A DNA stretch of 64,000 nt from Malania oleifera (Eukaryota > Streptophyta > Magnoliopsida > Santalales > Ximeniaceae), in the NCBI RefSeq assembly GCF_029873635.1, contig NC_080420.1, positions 34,122,231 to 34,186,230 on the forward strand, written 5' to 3'. The notes below the pieces were generated by a model. The model had not been told where the DNA came from. It did not search any database and worked only from the letters and a program-made list of their open reading frames with translations. The position numbers and the translations under genes are program-made. This document shows positions 23,800-34,800 of the stretch, piece after piece; position 1 is the stretch's first letter, and each line of letters begins with the position of its first letter.

Positions 23800-25617
23800 T
23801 GAAATTAGGAATAGCTTCCCAAGAGGGGGGGTGAATTGGAATCTTTTTAATTTGATGATATTTAATCTTTTTTTTTTTTTTTAAGATACTAAAGAAAGCA
23901 CAACAGATAATTTATAAGCACACTTTAGAATACTTGTAATTTAAATGAACAAGACAATCAATAAAGCTAAAATAATTCAATCACTCAATCAAGGATAATT
24001 TTGCTTTTGTTGATTTCCCTATGAATGTTTATCACCTTCTTTGAATTAGCTTTTAGTATGCACTTCTCTTGATTAAGATTTCCGCAGATTAACCAACGTA
24101 CTCCCTTTTGGGTTTCCGCAAACGGTTAATCGAAACGTACTCTCTAAATACCAAGAGTCTTTGTTTCTTTCTCTTTGGAACTTGTAACCTACACTTTGAA
24201 ATTATACAACATAGCAAGTATAGTATGTAAAATAGAGAGAAAGACACAATATTTTTACGAGGTTTGGCTTCAACACAGCCTACGTCCTCACTTTTGGCAA
24301 AATACCAAAGGATTCCACTATAGCAGTTCTGTTACTGGGTGGAACAACGCCTGTTTACAACCACTCCTTTAGTGAAGGCTAGAGCCCGCCTTCTCCAAAC
24401 AATATGCCCTTTTTTGGTCAACGTTCCAACAGCCTGGAATCGTTCAAAATCTACAAGAGAAATATCAAAATTTGGTGTACAAGAGAAGCTCACACAAAAA
24501 GCAGATTAGTACAAATAAAAAATATGTACTTCAAAAGATAAAATATCAAGAATGAAATAAACTTTTGAAGCTTTTCAAAGAATTCACCAAAATCCTTTTC
24601 TCTAGATGAGAAATCAGTAATTCTTTAGGATTTGATGAACAAAAGATCACAACAACAATACTTTCAGCTTTGCAAGAGATTGAGTAAAAGAGATTTTGAG
24701 AGCAAGAGAGCTTTGAGAGAATTTCAATGCTTGGGATAAGTTTTTGATTCAAAAGAACCATGTATTAATAGGCTTCTAAGTAGGTTTCCTTAAAAAATTT
24801 CCTAAGATATTAGAAAATTTGGGTTTCAAATGGCTACAATTTAAAAATAAGAGTTTTAAAATTTTTGCCCATTGAACAGTGTTCAGACATCTAAAGAGTC
24901 AAGGTTAGACGTCTGAAGTTCCTGAAACCTTTGATAAATAAAACTGGATACAGAGTTAGATGTCTAAAGTCAGGGTTCAGACGTCTGAGGTCGCAGGTTC
25001 AGATGTCTGAAGTCTCAAGTTCAGACGTCTGAACTTACTACTGAAATTCTCTGCCTATTCTGTTAATTCTTCAGACATCTGCACTTAATCTTCAGATGTT
25101 TTAAGTAATTCTTCAGATGTCTGAACTTACAGTTCATTTATCTGAAGTCTCTACTTCAGTCATCTGAACTTAAAAGTTTAGTCATCTGAACTATTAAAAA
25201 TCTGTTTTATAAAATGTCTTTCTTTAAAATTATATTTCTCTCCCATGATCTTTATAAAAACTCAATTTAATATATTTAAATAGGTTTTTAAATCTTTATA
25301 ATCTCTTTCAAAAGCTTCAAAATATATTTCAAATGATATTTTGCCTTTTGAAATACTTACAAATATGTTTCCTAAGCCTTCATGCTTAGGTTCTCTTTAC
25401 TCTTGAGATTCTTTGAACAATTTGTTTGAGTTGGGCTATATTTGAACTTTGCTTTAAACCACACTTGATCCATATTTCCTGAAACACCTTGCTTTGAACC
25501 ACACTTGATCCGTATTTCCTGAAACACCAAAACTCAACCTTTTTCAAGTTAAATCATCCTTTGTTTGTTATCACCAAAACCAATTGAAAGACCTTGTTAG
25601 GCCAACAATGTCACGAC
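23800..25617 (-). mobile_element. Complete shared middle LTR of composite C
   Basis: On the minus strand it starts TGTTGGCCTAACAAGG and ends CCTAATTTCA, 1818 bases. It is preceded by a polypurine tract (after removal of the inserted gypsy LTR) and followed by a primer-binding site, so it is 3' LTR to one unit and 5' LTR to the next. Its U3 carries many copies of TTCAGACGTCTGAA-type palindromes. Confidence 0.88.
24761..25195 (-). promoter_or_regulatory. U3 palindrome cluster of composite C LTR
   Basis: About fourteen copies of a TTCAGACGTCTGAA-like palindrome (perfect core CAGACGTCTG in several) lie at 24880-25195. A TATTAATA TATA-like box lies at about 24763-24770, downstream on the minus strand. 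The same palindrome recurs at 29966-30165 upstream of ORF3. Confidence 0.6.
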
Positions 25618-26935
25618 CTGCTTATTTTTCTCATTTTTTTAAAAAATAAAAATAAAATCAATATCATATATCTTAAAACCCAGCTCAACCAATCATAATC
25701 CACCTGGACCCGTGGGTACCAGGGATACATCAGAACACAACTGGACGCCTAAGTAGCAGGAAATATATATATTCACAATATTGTAAATGCAAAACATCCA
25801 TCATTTTACGACAAATACAAGAGCCACTACAACCACCGTATTTCCGTATATACATCTCAAAAATAAGACCTAAGGACATTTCCCCAAAAATCTAACCGTC
25901 CCTACAAAACTTACCCTTCAAAAGGGCAGATAAACAACACTAGTTCAGTGGGGCTTTTTCCACTCTCTTATCTGGGGTTCCTGAAAAGTTAATAAGATTT
26001 AGGGATGAGACTCCTCTCAGTAAGGGAAATAAACTAATACTAGTGTGTGACAACATGAGTATTCTGTGTTCAACATATATCATACATAACATGTTCAGTA
26101 CTGTTTATCAAATCTGGGAAAACATACATATACCATCAAAACATGGCAGAACATACTGCATTTTTCATAATCATATTTCATCTCATAATAATAATAACAT
26201 AAAACATTCCTGATAGGTTAGCTGGCTGTTGTCATGTATTACCCCCACATGACTGGGTTGTGTGGCTGAAGGCGGGACCTAACAATGGTTGGCCGACCAC
26301 TGCCAAGTCAAACAGTATTCTGTAGGTCCGATGGGTCTTCCAGACCTAGTCCGTACACTAGGGGTGATCAGCACACTTCTTATAAACCACATCGATCATT
26401 CAATCTCACACCACTCCGTACAACGGCGTTAACACAAATATCATGATCACGAAGACCATGGACACATAACAACGGTACCGTGCAAGTGTTAGCGTAGACC
26501 AAGCCAACCAGGTTCTGATATCATATACATATACTAAAATCGTGATACATGGATATATCATATCAATAATTATCAAATCAATCATATCATTTTTCACATA
26601 CATATTTCATGAAAATCATCAGCCCATATGCCGGAATTACACATTTTATCATAACTCGGCCCGTACACCGGCAAATCATAGCACAGCCCGTACGCTGGCA
26701 AATCACATCCACATAGCATGGCCCGTACGCCAGAAAATCACAGTCACATAGCACGACCCGTATGCCAACAAATCATATAAAAATCTCAGCCCGTACGCTG
26801 GTTTTCCATCATTAAAATTCATATCATCCACATTCCCAAAAAACAATATTTCACAACATTTTTACTCATGCCACACAAACAGAATTTCACATATTCAATC
26901 ATACGATCATTTTCACAGTATTTTGCAAATATAAC

Positions 26936-27006
26936 ATATATATATATAAATATATTTATTTTCCATAAATCAGATGCTAAATATATATATATATATATAT
27001 ATATAT
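26936..27006. repeat. (TA)n tracts in LTR4
   Basis: TA runs at 26936-26956 and 26979-27006 within the gypsy solo LTR. Other TA runs in and near it lie at 27611-27620, 27681-27696 and 27758-27769. They are useful only as variable markers. Confidence 0.85.
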
Positions 27007-27503
27007 ACAAGTATTTTTTCAAAACAAAACTAGTTTAGTTTATCCCCTTACCTGACTACTGAGAAAGCCCCCAAAACAATCTAGTCTAACCCCCGTAAGA
27101 TTTTCCTAACCAATACCCTGAAATCGAAAATTTTCAGTATTAAACTTTAGTATTTTTGTACGTACACATTTTCTATAACAGCCATAAAATCAAATTTGGC
27201 TTAAAAAGTCTTACCTCAACTTAGGGATGATTCCCAACGTTCCCAATCAACACCCTTGGAAACGAAAACTCCCAGTATTAAACTTTAATATTTCAATGCG
27301 TATAACACTTTTCTCAACTGTCACAACTTCAAATTTGGTTTAAAAAGCCTTACCTCAACTTAGGGATGATTTCCAAATTACTTTCTCCAACGATTTGCTC
27401 TGGCAGATTTGCAAAGAACTTCGCCAGGAGCGTCGTGGTGGCTTCGTTTTGTCGATCCAGCATAAAACTGGCCCGAAATTGAAGAGAGAGAAAGAGAGAG
27501 TTG

Positions 27504-27535
<32 letters not shown>

Positions 27536-27584
27536 CATTGGCGCAGGAAATCCAATTCCAATTGGATTGTCCAAAATTAAAGCA

Positions 27585-27700
27585 AACTTCTTGAAAAAGC
27601 TTGTACAATTATATATATATTAATATCATAATAACTACTAATTAAGGTAAAGCTTCTTGAAGAAGCTTGTACAACTTTATATATATATATATATACCTTT
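27585..27700 (-). promoter_or_regulatory. Two palindromes with TATA tracts in U3 of LTR4
   Basis: AACTTCTTGAAAAAGCTTGTACAA (imperfect) at about 27586-27609 and AAGCTTCTTGAAGAAGCTTG at about 27649-27670 are each followed by a TATATA tract. The arms contain TTC-nn-GAA units, as heat-shock elements do. That resemblance is an inference from sequence alone. Confidence 0.4.
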
Positions 27701-27873
27701 AACTTATATATATTAAATATATATCATAATAACTTTTATATATATATAGATGTTTCAATATATATATATATTTTCCTTATCATACTATTCATTTTACTTG
27801 TTAATTTAATTAATTTATTTTATTATTATTATTATTATTTTTAAATTTTATTTTTCCCGATTACTACAAACAA

Positions 27874-27890
27874 TCTCCCCTTTTTGATGA
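27874..27890 (-). other. Polypurine tract of composite C
   Basis: Minus strand AAAAAGGGGAGA lies directly before the LTR start once the gypsy solo LTR and its duplicated AACAA are removed. This ties the upstream pol/ORF3 unit to the middle LTR. Confidence 0.8.
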
Positions 27891-28398
27891 TGACAAACAA
27901 GGAGTAAAGATAAAAGATTTATGTAAAATGAATTACTCCCCCTTACTATGAACATTAACAAGCAAGTAAAAAAAAATACTCCCCCTTGCTAAAAGCCATA
28001 TAAAATTTTAAGTTCATATATCAATGTAGTTCATATATAACCAAGAACCACGTTCTCATGTAAATTCACATATATTCATAATCAAGTTCACACATGGATC
28101 ATCAAAATATGTTGTAGTTTATCCATCAAGATCAAAGTTTATTCATCAAGATCAAATTCACATATATGTTTGTAGTTCATTTAGCAATATCAAGTTCACA
28201 TATAGCATTTTTCATTTAGCCTGAAAGTATCTTTTTTTAAGTTCACTTGTACTTTTACTTAAGTTCACATGTACTTTTTCATAATCCATTTATTTTCAAT
28301 TTTTATCTTTACTAAGCACTACTCTTTCTCCCCCTTTGTCGTTATTCAAAAAGAATAAGTCAATTATAAAGAACAATCAAAAGTCATTCTCTAAAGAG

Positions 28399-28407
<9 letters not shown>

Positions 28408-28438
<31 letters not shown>
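28408..28438. repeat. (TA)n microsatellite
   Basis: About 15 TA units in the 3' non-coding part of composite C, between ORF3 and the polypurine tract. The surrounding 27890-28530 is AT-rich, holds several TTCACATATA-type short repeats and has no coding sequence. Confidence 0.9.
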
Positions 28439-28440
<2 letters not shown>

Positions 28441-28555
28441 CCATATAACAAAAAGTTACATTGTAGCAAAAGTACAGATAATTTAAGATACATAAGTTGT
28501 GATTCTTTTAAACAAAAGTTACATAGGAACCTAAACTAGAGAACATCTAGCTTTC

Positions 28556-29865
28556 CTAGTCCTCTTCTTCAGAGCCATCTCCTTTCTCTTCTTCTTCTCC
28601 TTCTTCTCGAGTCCCTTCTTCTTTAGTATTTCCTTCATCACCTTCATCTTCAAAATTTCCTTCTTTTTCTGTAGAAGCATCATCATCATCATCGCTAGCA
28701 TCATTAGCTCCACTCTGAGGTGCAGAGCTAATGTCCATGGGATCACTGCTTTTAGAGGATTTGGCTTGGTATTTTTCCATATGAGTGACCCATTTGTCAA
28801 GTGATGTGACCTTTTCTTTGATATTCTGAAGACCAGTGCGTACTTCAGAAGAGAAACTAGAGAAATCTTGTTGAAATGATAAGAACCAAGAAGGTGCTTC
28901 TGGAGATGAGCCAAGTTCTTGTGTGGAAGAGGATTGAGTAGCTGTTGATACTGGAGCAGAGGTTGAGGCTGAAGCTGAAGCTACTGCAGATGCAGGTGGT
29001 GCATGTGTAGTCTTTGCAGCTTTCAAATACCATTCGGAACTTCCCTTATCATATCCCATTTGTTTGAGAGAAGTTTCATTAAAAAGATCATATCGAGTCC
29101 TTTTTATTAAAAACTCAGAAACATTGGTAATGTTAAGTTGAGTAAAGAGGAGAGTAAGAATTCCTCTATAAGGAAGAATAACTCGATTTGATTCCAATTT
29201 GGTCCACATCCAACGAACAATCAAACTAACCAAATCTAATTTCTTGCCTTTAAGTAGACACCAAAGAACAAAGCATTCGATATAAGAAAGATGATCAAAA
29301 GAGCTTTGTTTTGGTAAGATATTATTTGAAATTAACTTATGAAGAATTTGGCCTTTTAAATTCAATTGCTTGTACAGTGGAGGATGTGCAAAATAAACAG
29401 GCTCATGTTCCATAATCATAGGAAGAAATTCTGTAGGAGTGAATCCTTGTTCTAGGATCCAAGACTGAGCAAACATAGGACTATTAAAATCTCCTGGAGT
29501 AATTTTGAAAATGGGAGATAATATTTTAGAATTCAACAGTATTTTCTTTCCTTTAACTTCTGAAGAGAAAATCCCATCTTCATATTGCATATTTGCATAG
29601 AAGATTTTAACTAAATGAGGAAAACAACCCTTGGGTTGTTGAGTGATAAAGTCATACCATCTAATATCACGAAACAAGGTAAGGATATCCGAAATTCAGT
29701 GACAAAGAATGATACATCCAAGACTTTACCTAAGATTGGTTCTACAGAACTCAAGAAATTTTGATAACAAGGTCGAGCTCGAGGAGCAACTAACCATTTG
29801 TCGATATTTTGAGTTTCCCTCCCTGAGGAAGAACCTTTGTTCGCAGTCTGTTTGATTCAAGGCAT
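28556..29865 (-). pseudogene. ORF3 of composite C (extra gene after pol)
   Basis: A third gene on the same strand as gag-pol, between RNase H and the 3' LTR. An uninterrupted 373-codon frame runs 29677-28556. Homology with the ORF3 at 60332-61394 extends upstream to an ATG at 29865-29863, with a TGA at 29859-29857 and a frameshift near 29680, so this copy is broken near its start. N-terminal part: a conserved domain with W-L/F, LGK-LD and FYAN motifs, resembling (from memory) the plant domain annotated as putative plant transposon protein (Transposase_32). Then an Ala/Ser/Thr-rich linker, a short possibly helical stretch and a very acidic Glu/Asp tail. No signal peptide or membrane segment is evident. 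The location is that of the env-like ORF of SIRE-type elements. Function unknown. Confidence 0.8.
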
Positions 29866-29965
29866 GGAGATACAAACTTTTAGAAACCCTAGATGTCGTG
29901 TGATGAATCTGAGTAGGGTAGAGGTTTCGGAGTGAAAGGAAAGTGAGGGAAGATAAAGTGTTTGA

Positions 29966-30165
29966 AGTTCAGAGGTCTGAAGTTAGGGTTTAGTGCGCTG
30001 GAAATATATAGATCCTGCGACTTCAGATGTCTGAAGTTTTAGAAACCTGGAAATTTAAAAGTTAGTATGAGTTTAGACGTCTGAAGTCCTAGGTTCAGTC
30101 ATCTGAACTTTTTTACTACAGTGTTCAGACATTTGGGGTGTGAACATCAGACGTATGAAGTGCAT
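29966..30165 (-). promoter_or_regulatory. Candidate internal promoter upstream of ORF3 (composite C)
   Basis: Six or so copies of the TTCAGACGTCTGAA-type palindrome, the same motif as in the U3 of this element's LTR, lie at 29966-29984 and 30018-30165. A CTATATATTT box (minus strand, about 30003-30012) lies about 140 bases before the ORF3 ATG at 29865. Sequence and spacing are seen directly. Promoter activity is inferred. Confidence 0.5.
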
Positions 30166-30293
30166 ATAAATTTTGGAATTTTACTTCTAATATACTTCTC
30201 TGCTGTGGATTAACCCAAGTTCCCTCCTAATATGTATAAATTTTTCTTTACTTAGAGGTTTTGTAAAAATATCAGCCCATTGATCACTTGTAT

Positions 30294-31800
30294 TTATAAA
30301 TTCAAGAATGATATCTTCTTTTCTCTCAAAAAATGATGTCTTATGTCTATATGCTTAGTTCTTGAATGTGAAATTGTATTTTTAGATATATTTATGACAC
30401 TTGTATTATCACACTTTATCGGAATTTTTTTATATTCTAAATTAAAATCCTTTAATTGTTGTTTCATATATAGAATTTGTGCACAACAACTTCCTGATGC
30501 TACATATTCAGCTTCAGCGGTTGATAAAGCTATAGAATTTTGTTTCTTTGAAAACCATGACACCAATGATTGTCCTAGAAAGTGACATGTGTCACTTGTA
30601 CTCTTTCTATCAATCTTACATCCTGCATAATCAGCATCAGAATAACTTATCATATTAAAATCCGTGTCCTTTGGATACCATAACCCTAAATCAAGTGATC
30701 CTACCAAGTGCCTAAGAATTCTCTTGACGGCTGTTAAGTGTGATTCCTTAGGGACTGATTGAAATCTAGCACACATACACACACTAAACATAATATCCGG
30801 TCTACTAGCAGTTAAATATAATAAGCTACCAATAATTCGTCTATAGTGTGTGATGTCTACTTGCTTTCCTCTTTCCTCTCTATCAAGACTTGAAGTTGTA
30901 CTCATAGAAGTTCCTATAGGTTTACTCTATTCCATGTCAAATTTTTTGAGCATATCCTTGATGTACTTAGTTTGATTTATGAAAGTTCCATTTTTAGCTT
31001 GCTTTATTTGTAGTCCTAGAAAATAATTTAACTCACCCATCATACTCATCTCAAATTCTTTTTGCATACATGTGGCAAAATCTTTACATAGATCTTCATT
31101 TGTTGCTCCAAATATAATATCATCCACATATATTTGAACTATTAGCATATCTTTGTTTTTGGATTTAATAAATAAGGTACTATCAACTTTTCCTCTTGTA
31201 AATTCATTTTTAAGTAAAAATTTACTTAACCTCTCATACCAAGCTCTTGGAGCTTGTTTCAAACCATAAAGAGTCTTTGTCAATTTGAATACATGGTTTG
31301 GATTTTTAGAATTTTCAAAACCTAGAGGTTGTTTGACATACACTTCTTCATTTATATATCCATTTAAAAATGCACTCTTTACATCCATTTGATATAACTT
31401 AAAATCCTTATGGGCTGTATAAGCTAAAAGCATCCTAATAGCTTCCATCCTTGCCACAGGTGCAAAAGTTTCATCATAATCATTCCCTCTTCTTGATTAT
31501 ACCCTTGTGCCACTAGCCTAGTTTTATTTCTTATAACAACTACATTTTCATCCTTTTTATTTCTAAACACCCATTTAGTTCCTATAATTGATTTATCTTT
31601 GGGTTTTGGTATAAGTTCTCATACTTGACTTCTTTCAAATTGATTTAATTCCTCTTGCATTGCTATAATCCAAGAATCATCATTTAAAGCATCTTCAATA
31701 TTTTTAGGTTCATCTTGGGACAAAAATGCATAATGATTACAAATATTTTTTAGTGAGGCTTTAGTTGTTATCCCTTTTTATGTTTCACCAAGTATTTGTT
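30294..31800 (-). pseudogene. Ty1/copia reverse transcriptase and RNase H of composite C
   Basis: A long open segment at 31457-30927 carries the reverse transcriptase core (LYQMDVKSAFLNG, YGLKQAPRAWYERL) with the YVDD box at about 31119-31130. An in-frame TAG near 30927 separates it from the RNase H region (30905-30294), which has the SDADYAG, STAEAEY and KCDNTS motifs. The N-terminal part of the domain (31800-31458) is broken by frameshifts. RNase H ends early at 30294 by a frame change at the C-terminus. Confidence 0.9.
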
Positions 31801-31825
31801 CTTTTGGGTGGTTTTTGTAATATTT

Positions 31826-32977
31826 CTATTCTTTAGGAAGATTCAAATTTTCTGTAAAGTTTTCATTTGAAGCATCATTATCCTTTTCCTCTTTTATTTC
31901 AATGTCTTTTTCTTTTTGAGACATAACTTCTTTTTCCTCATTCATATCTTTAATGTCATAATTATTTGATTCATCAAAAGTTATATGAATTGATTCCATG
32001 ATTGTAGAAGTTCTTTTATTATAAATTCCATAAGCTTTACTATTTGTAGAATACCCTAAGAAGATATCTTCATCTGACTTTGCATCAAATTTTCCTAAAT
32101 CATCTTTAGTACTTAATATAAAGCATTTACATCTGAATACATGAAAGTAGGAAATATAAGGTTTTCTATCTTTCCAAAGTTCATATGGTGTTTTATCTAT
32201 TTTTGACCTTATTGATACCTTATTTACAATATAACATGCAGTATTTACAGCTTCTGCCCAAAAATATTTAGGTATAATATATTCATTTAGCATTGTTCTT
32301 TGCATTTCTTGTAAAGTTCTATTTTTCCTTTCAACAACTCCATTTTGTTGTGGAATTCTAGGCGCTGAAAAATTATGAGTTATTCCTTGTTCATTACAAA
32401 ATTTATCAACTTCCTTATTTTTAGACTCTCTTTCTTGGTCACTTTTAAAGCTTGTTACATTGTAACCTTTCTCATTTTGTAATTTCTTACATAAATTTAT
32501 TAAATGGTTACAAGCTTCATCTTTGTTTGCTAAAAAGATTACCCAAGTGAATCCTGAATAGTCATCTACTATAACAAAAGCATATTGTTTTCTACTTAAG
32601 TTTAAGGTTCTAGTTGGACCAAATAAGTCTAGATGCAAGAGTTTTAGAGGTCTTTTAGTGGATATGTATTTTTTCTTCTTAAAGCTAGTTTTTACTTATT
32701 TTCCCTTTTGACATGCATCACACAACTTGTCTTTTATGAATTTAGTATTTGGTAGTCCTTTTACAAGATTTTTCTTAGATAATTTGGATAGTAGATTCAT
32801 GCTAGCATGACCTAGTTTCTTATGCCATAACCAACTTACTTCATTTGTAGCTGTTAAACAAGTTATGTTTTGATTTGCTATTTTTTCAAGATTTATACAA
32901 TATACATTATTTATTCTATAAGCCATAAACAAGATTTCTTTATTTTTGGGATTTTGGATAACACATTTTTCCTTCAT
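31826..32977 (-). pseudogene. Ty1/copia GAG-pre-integrase and integrase of composite C
   Basis: The zinc-binding pre-integrase region is open at 32977-32696 (H-K-K-L-G-H ... C-D-A-C). One TAA at about 32696-32698 separates it from the integrase core (32638-31826). The core retains the catalytic triad contexts HLDLFGP, KSDQE and NGVVERKN and is followed by a charged linker. This is the least damaged domain of the element. Confidence 0.9.
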
Positions 32978-33036
32978 GAAGATTACTTCAAACCCTTTTT
33001 CGCTTAATTGACTAATACTTAAAGGTTATGTTTTAG

Positions 33037-33430
33037 TCATTCCACTAATAACACATTATCTATAGTGAGTGAAGATTCTTTACCAATTTTTCCGATACCA
33101 ACAATTTTACCTTTGGCATTGTCGCCGAAGGTGACGTATCCCCCATCCTTTTGTTTTAGAGTAGTGAACTTGGTCTTGTCACCGGTCATATGCCTTGAGT
33201 ACCTGCTGTCCAAGTACCACTTGTCCGTTGTCATTGTTGTCCTAAGGCAAACCTACAATGAGGGACACTATATGTTAGTTTTTGGTACCCAAATTCTTGA
33301 CTTTCTTTATTTTGTTATTACTTTCACTATTTGCTTTCCATTCTCCTTAAACTTTAACATATTTTCTTTGTAATGGACAATTGAACATCACATGACCTTT
33401 AGTTTTGCATATATAGCAAATGGTGTGTTC
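33037..33430 (-). pseudogene. Ty1/copia gag C-terminus and protease of composite C
   Basis: Minus-strand frames show a zinc knuckle (C-Y-I-C-K-T-K-G-H-V-M-F-N-C) near 33377-33418, then the protease with W-Y-L-D-S-R-Y-S-R-H-M-T-G-D near 33185-33225. The glycine of the DSG active-site triplet is replaced by arginine, and the usual Cys two residues on is Tyr. The rest of gag is absent because the LTR stub is fused just upstream. Confidence 0.82.
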
Positions 33431-33431
33431 A

Positions 33432-33477
33432 TGTTTGTTATTACCAAAACCAATTGAAAGACCTTGTTAGGCCAACA
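33432..33477 (-). mobile_element. LTR start stub of composite C
   Basis: It matches the first 46 or so bases of the middle LTR (25617-25572), TGTTGGCCTAACAAGG and on, then switches at an AATAACAAACA-like word to gag sequence. The rest of this LTR, the primer site and most of gag were deleted. Confidence 0.85.
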
Positions 33478-33482
33478 TTTCT
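33478..33482. other. Target-site duplication of composite C, right
   Basis: TTTCT, the partner of 22098-22102. Confidence 0.8.
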
Positions 33483-34660
33483 TGGATTGCTCCTAACCAT
33501 TTCGAACCATTCTAGATCGATCAAATGGTAAAAAATGGCTAAAAAGAGTCAAAATGCTCTAAATCGGTAGGAAAATAAAGAATGAGTTTTTTTTTTTTTA
33601 CAAGAAGCTCGAAAATTTATTAGACAGTCCCTTATCATTTTAGACTATTCCAGATCACCTAGGATGCTAAAAAATAACAAAAAAAAAAAAAAAAAACCCA
33701 CAATGCCTTAAATTAAAAGGTAGAGAGAGAAGTAGATTTTGTCCACCAAAAGGTAGAGAGATAGAACAAGGTTATGTCCAATTTTGACTTTCAAAATGAT
33801 GTTTTGAGTCAAGGTTTTGATAGTTCAAACAAAATGACCATCAAGAGTACTTTTTTAGAAAAAGTAATTTTTATTTTATTTTATAAGTGATCCAAAATAC
33901 CTAAACCATAGGATCTAAAACTATAAGAAAGAAAGAAAAAGTATAATTCAACATTGCGTTTATAAAATATGCCACCAAAGGATTTGGGTAAAAAGGACTC
34001 TCTCATTGTTTCACTCGATTCCTATCAAAAGGAACTTGATCGTTTGATTACAAAATCTTAAAGATATATATATGAATTTGTATAGCCTTGTTAATAGACC
34101 GAAACCTAAACCAATGCCAGGAGACATTTATTGTAGTGCAACTTGAAATTCTAAGGTTAATCCTCTCACTCTCTAACTAGACTCCTGTTAGTATGAACTT
34201 AGATTTTATACACAAAATCCTAAAGAAATATATACAAATAAAAAATTTGTAAAACATCTAAAAAAAAAAAAAAAAATTTCTCAACCTTGACACTCAAAAG
34301 TATCCCAAATGCAAGATGGGAGCTTTTTTCTACGACGCAACATGAAATCGATAGAGTTAAGCAACTTTATTGTGGATGAGTAGTGTACATTGCATCCATG
34401 ATTAAATTTCAATAAAATTGAATGCCAAGTATATAAGATGTTCCAACATTTCCTATGTAAAGAAAGTTCATCTTCCTAAGTTCACCAAATTTGACCTCCA
34501 TTCCATTTCTCTTTCCAATGATTAAAACAAGTTTCAAAGGGTTTAACACATGATAATAGGCTGCCTCTACATATTTTTGGGATTCAAAAATGGATAATTT
34601 ATTAGACAGGAGAAAATTTTAAGCTGCAGGTATTTTAGAGGGAAAATCATGTTCTTGCTA
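33483..34660. other. Spacer between composite C and the PPR gene
   Basis: AT-rich with runs of A and T (33588-33600, 33678-33694, 34260-34276). Two related segments around 34045-34085 and 34215-34255 (ACAAAATC.TAAAGA.ATATATA) look like an old local duplication. No gene recognised. Confidence 0.5.
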
Positions 34661-34800
34661 CAATTAAACGACGTCGTATACTCCCTCTTCCTTCGCCTTC
34701 ACCAAGTTTTGATTGAGAGGTAAAACCATACCACGCGCTGCCTGCTTGCCGCCGACTCTCTCTCTCCCCCTCTCAAAATTGCCGGTAAGTAACGGCTCTC
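34661..34800 (+). promoter_or_regulatory. Probable core promoter of the PPR gene
   Basis: AAACGACGTCGTA at 34666-34678 is close to the palindrome AAACGACGTCGTTT that is common in plant core promoters. It is followed by pyrimidine-rich stretches (34755-34780, 34812-34840) that fit a Y patch and leader. No TATA box is obvious, which is usual for PPR genes. The distance to the ATG at 34943 is about 270 bases. Confidence 0.45.

Larger units (their letters stand above)
25619..27868 (-). mobile_element. Ty3/gypsy solo LTR (LTR4) at a copia PPT/LTR junction
   Basis: Minus strand start TGTAGTAATCGGG, end AGGTCGTGACA, 2250 bases. A perfect five-base duplication AACAA flanks it (25614-25618 and 27869-27873). 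It has the layout of the other gypsy LTRs: the conserved GAGACTCCTCTCAGTAAGG block near 26006, a minisatellite of about 30 bp with a CCCGTACGCYGG core (26620-26805), and a GA run at 27506-27535. Its U3 lacks GTCGAC palindromes. It has instead two copies of an AAGCTTCTTGAAGAAGCTT-like palindrome. Confidence 0.9.
22103..33477 (-). mobile_element. Composite SIRE-type copia element C with shared middle LTR
   Basis: The whole block is flanked by the same five bases, TTTCT (22098-22102 and 33478-33482). Read on the minus strand it holds: the first 46 or so bases of an LTR (33477-33432), gag C-terminus and pol, an extra ORF3, a polypurine tract, a complete LTR (25617-23800), a second primer-binding site and gag (23799-22150), and the last 58 or so bases of an LTR (22160-22103). 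Both outer LTRs are reduced to stubs by deletions, while the shared LTR is complete. A gypsy solo LTR (25619-27868) lies inside. The arrangement looks like a tandem pair of elements sharing one LTR, with later deletions at each end. Confidence 0.85.

Noticed and set aside
24880..25195. Spaced palindromic repeats resembling a CRISPR array
   Set aside because: The repeats are short, imperfect and irregularly spaced, and they lie in an LTR U3 of a plant genome. There are no cas genes.
28531..28914. Methionine/Lys-rich frame overlapping ORF3
   Set aside because: It is a shadow frame of the acidic tail of ORF3.
28556..29865. ORF3 as a true envelope gene
   Set aside because: Its position matches the env-like ORF of SIRE-type elements, but no signal peptide, membrane segment or glycoprotein-like cysteine pattern is visible.
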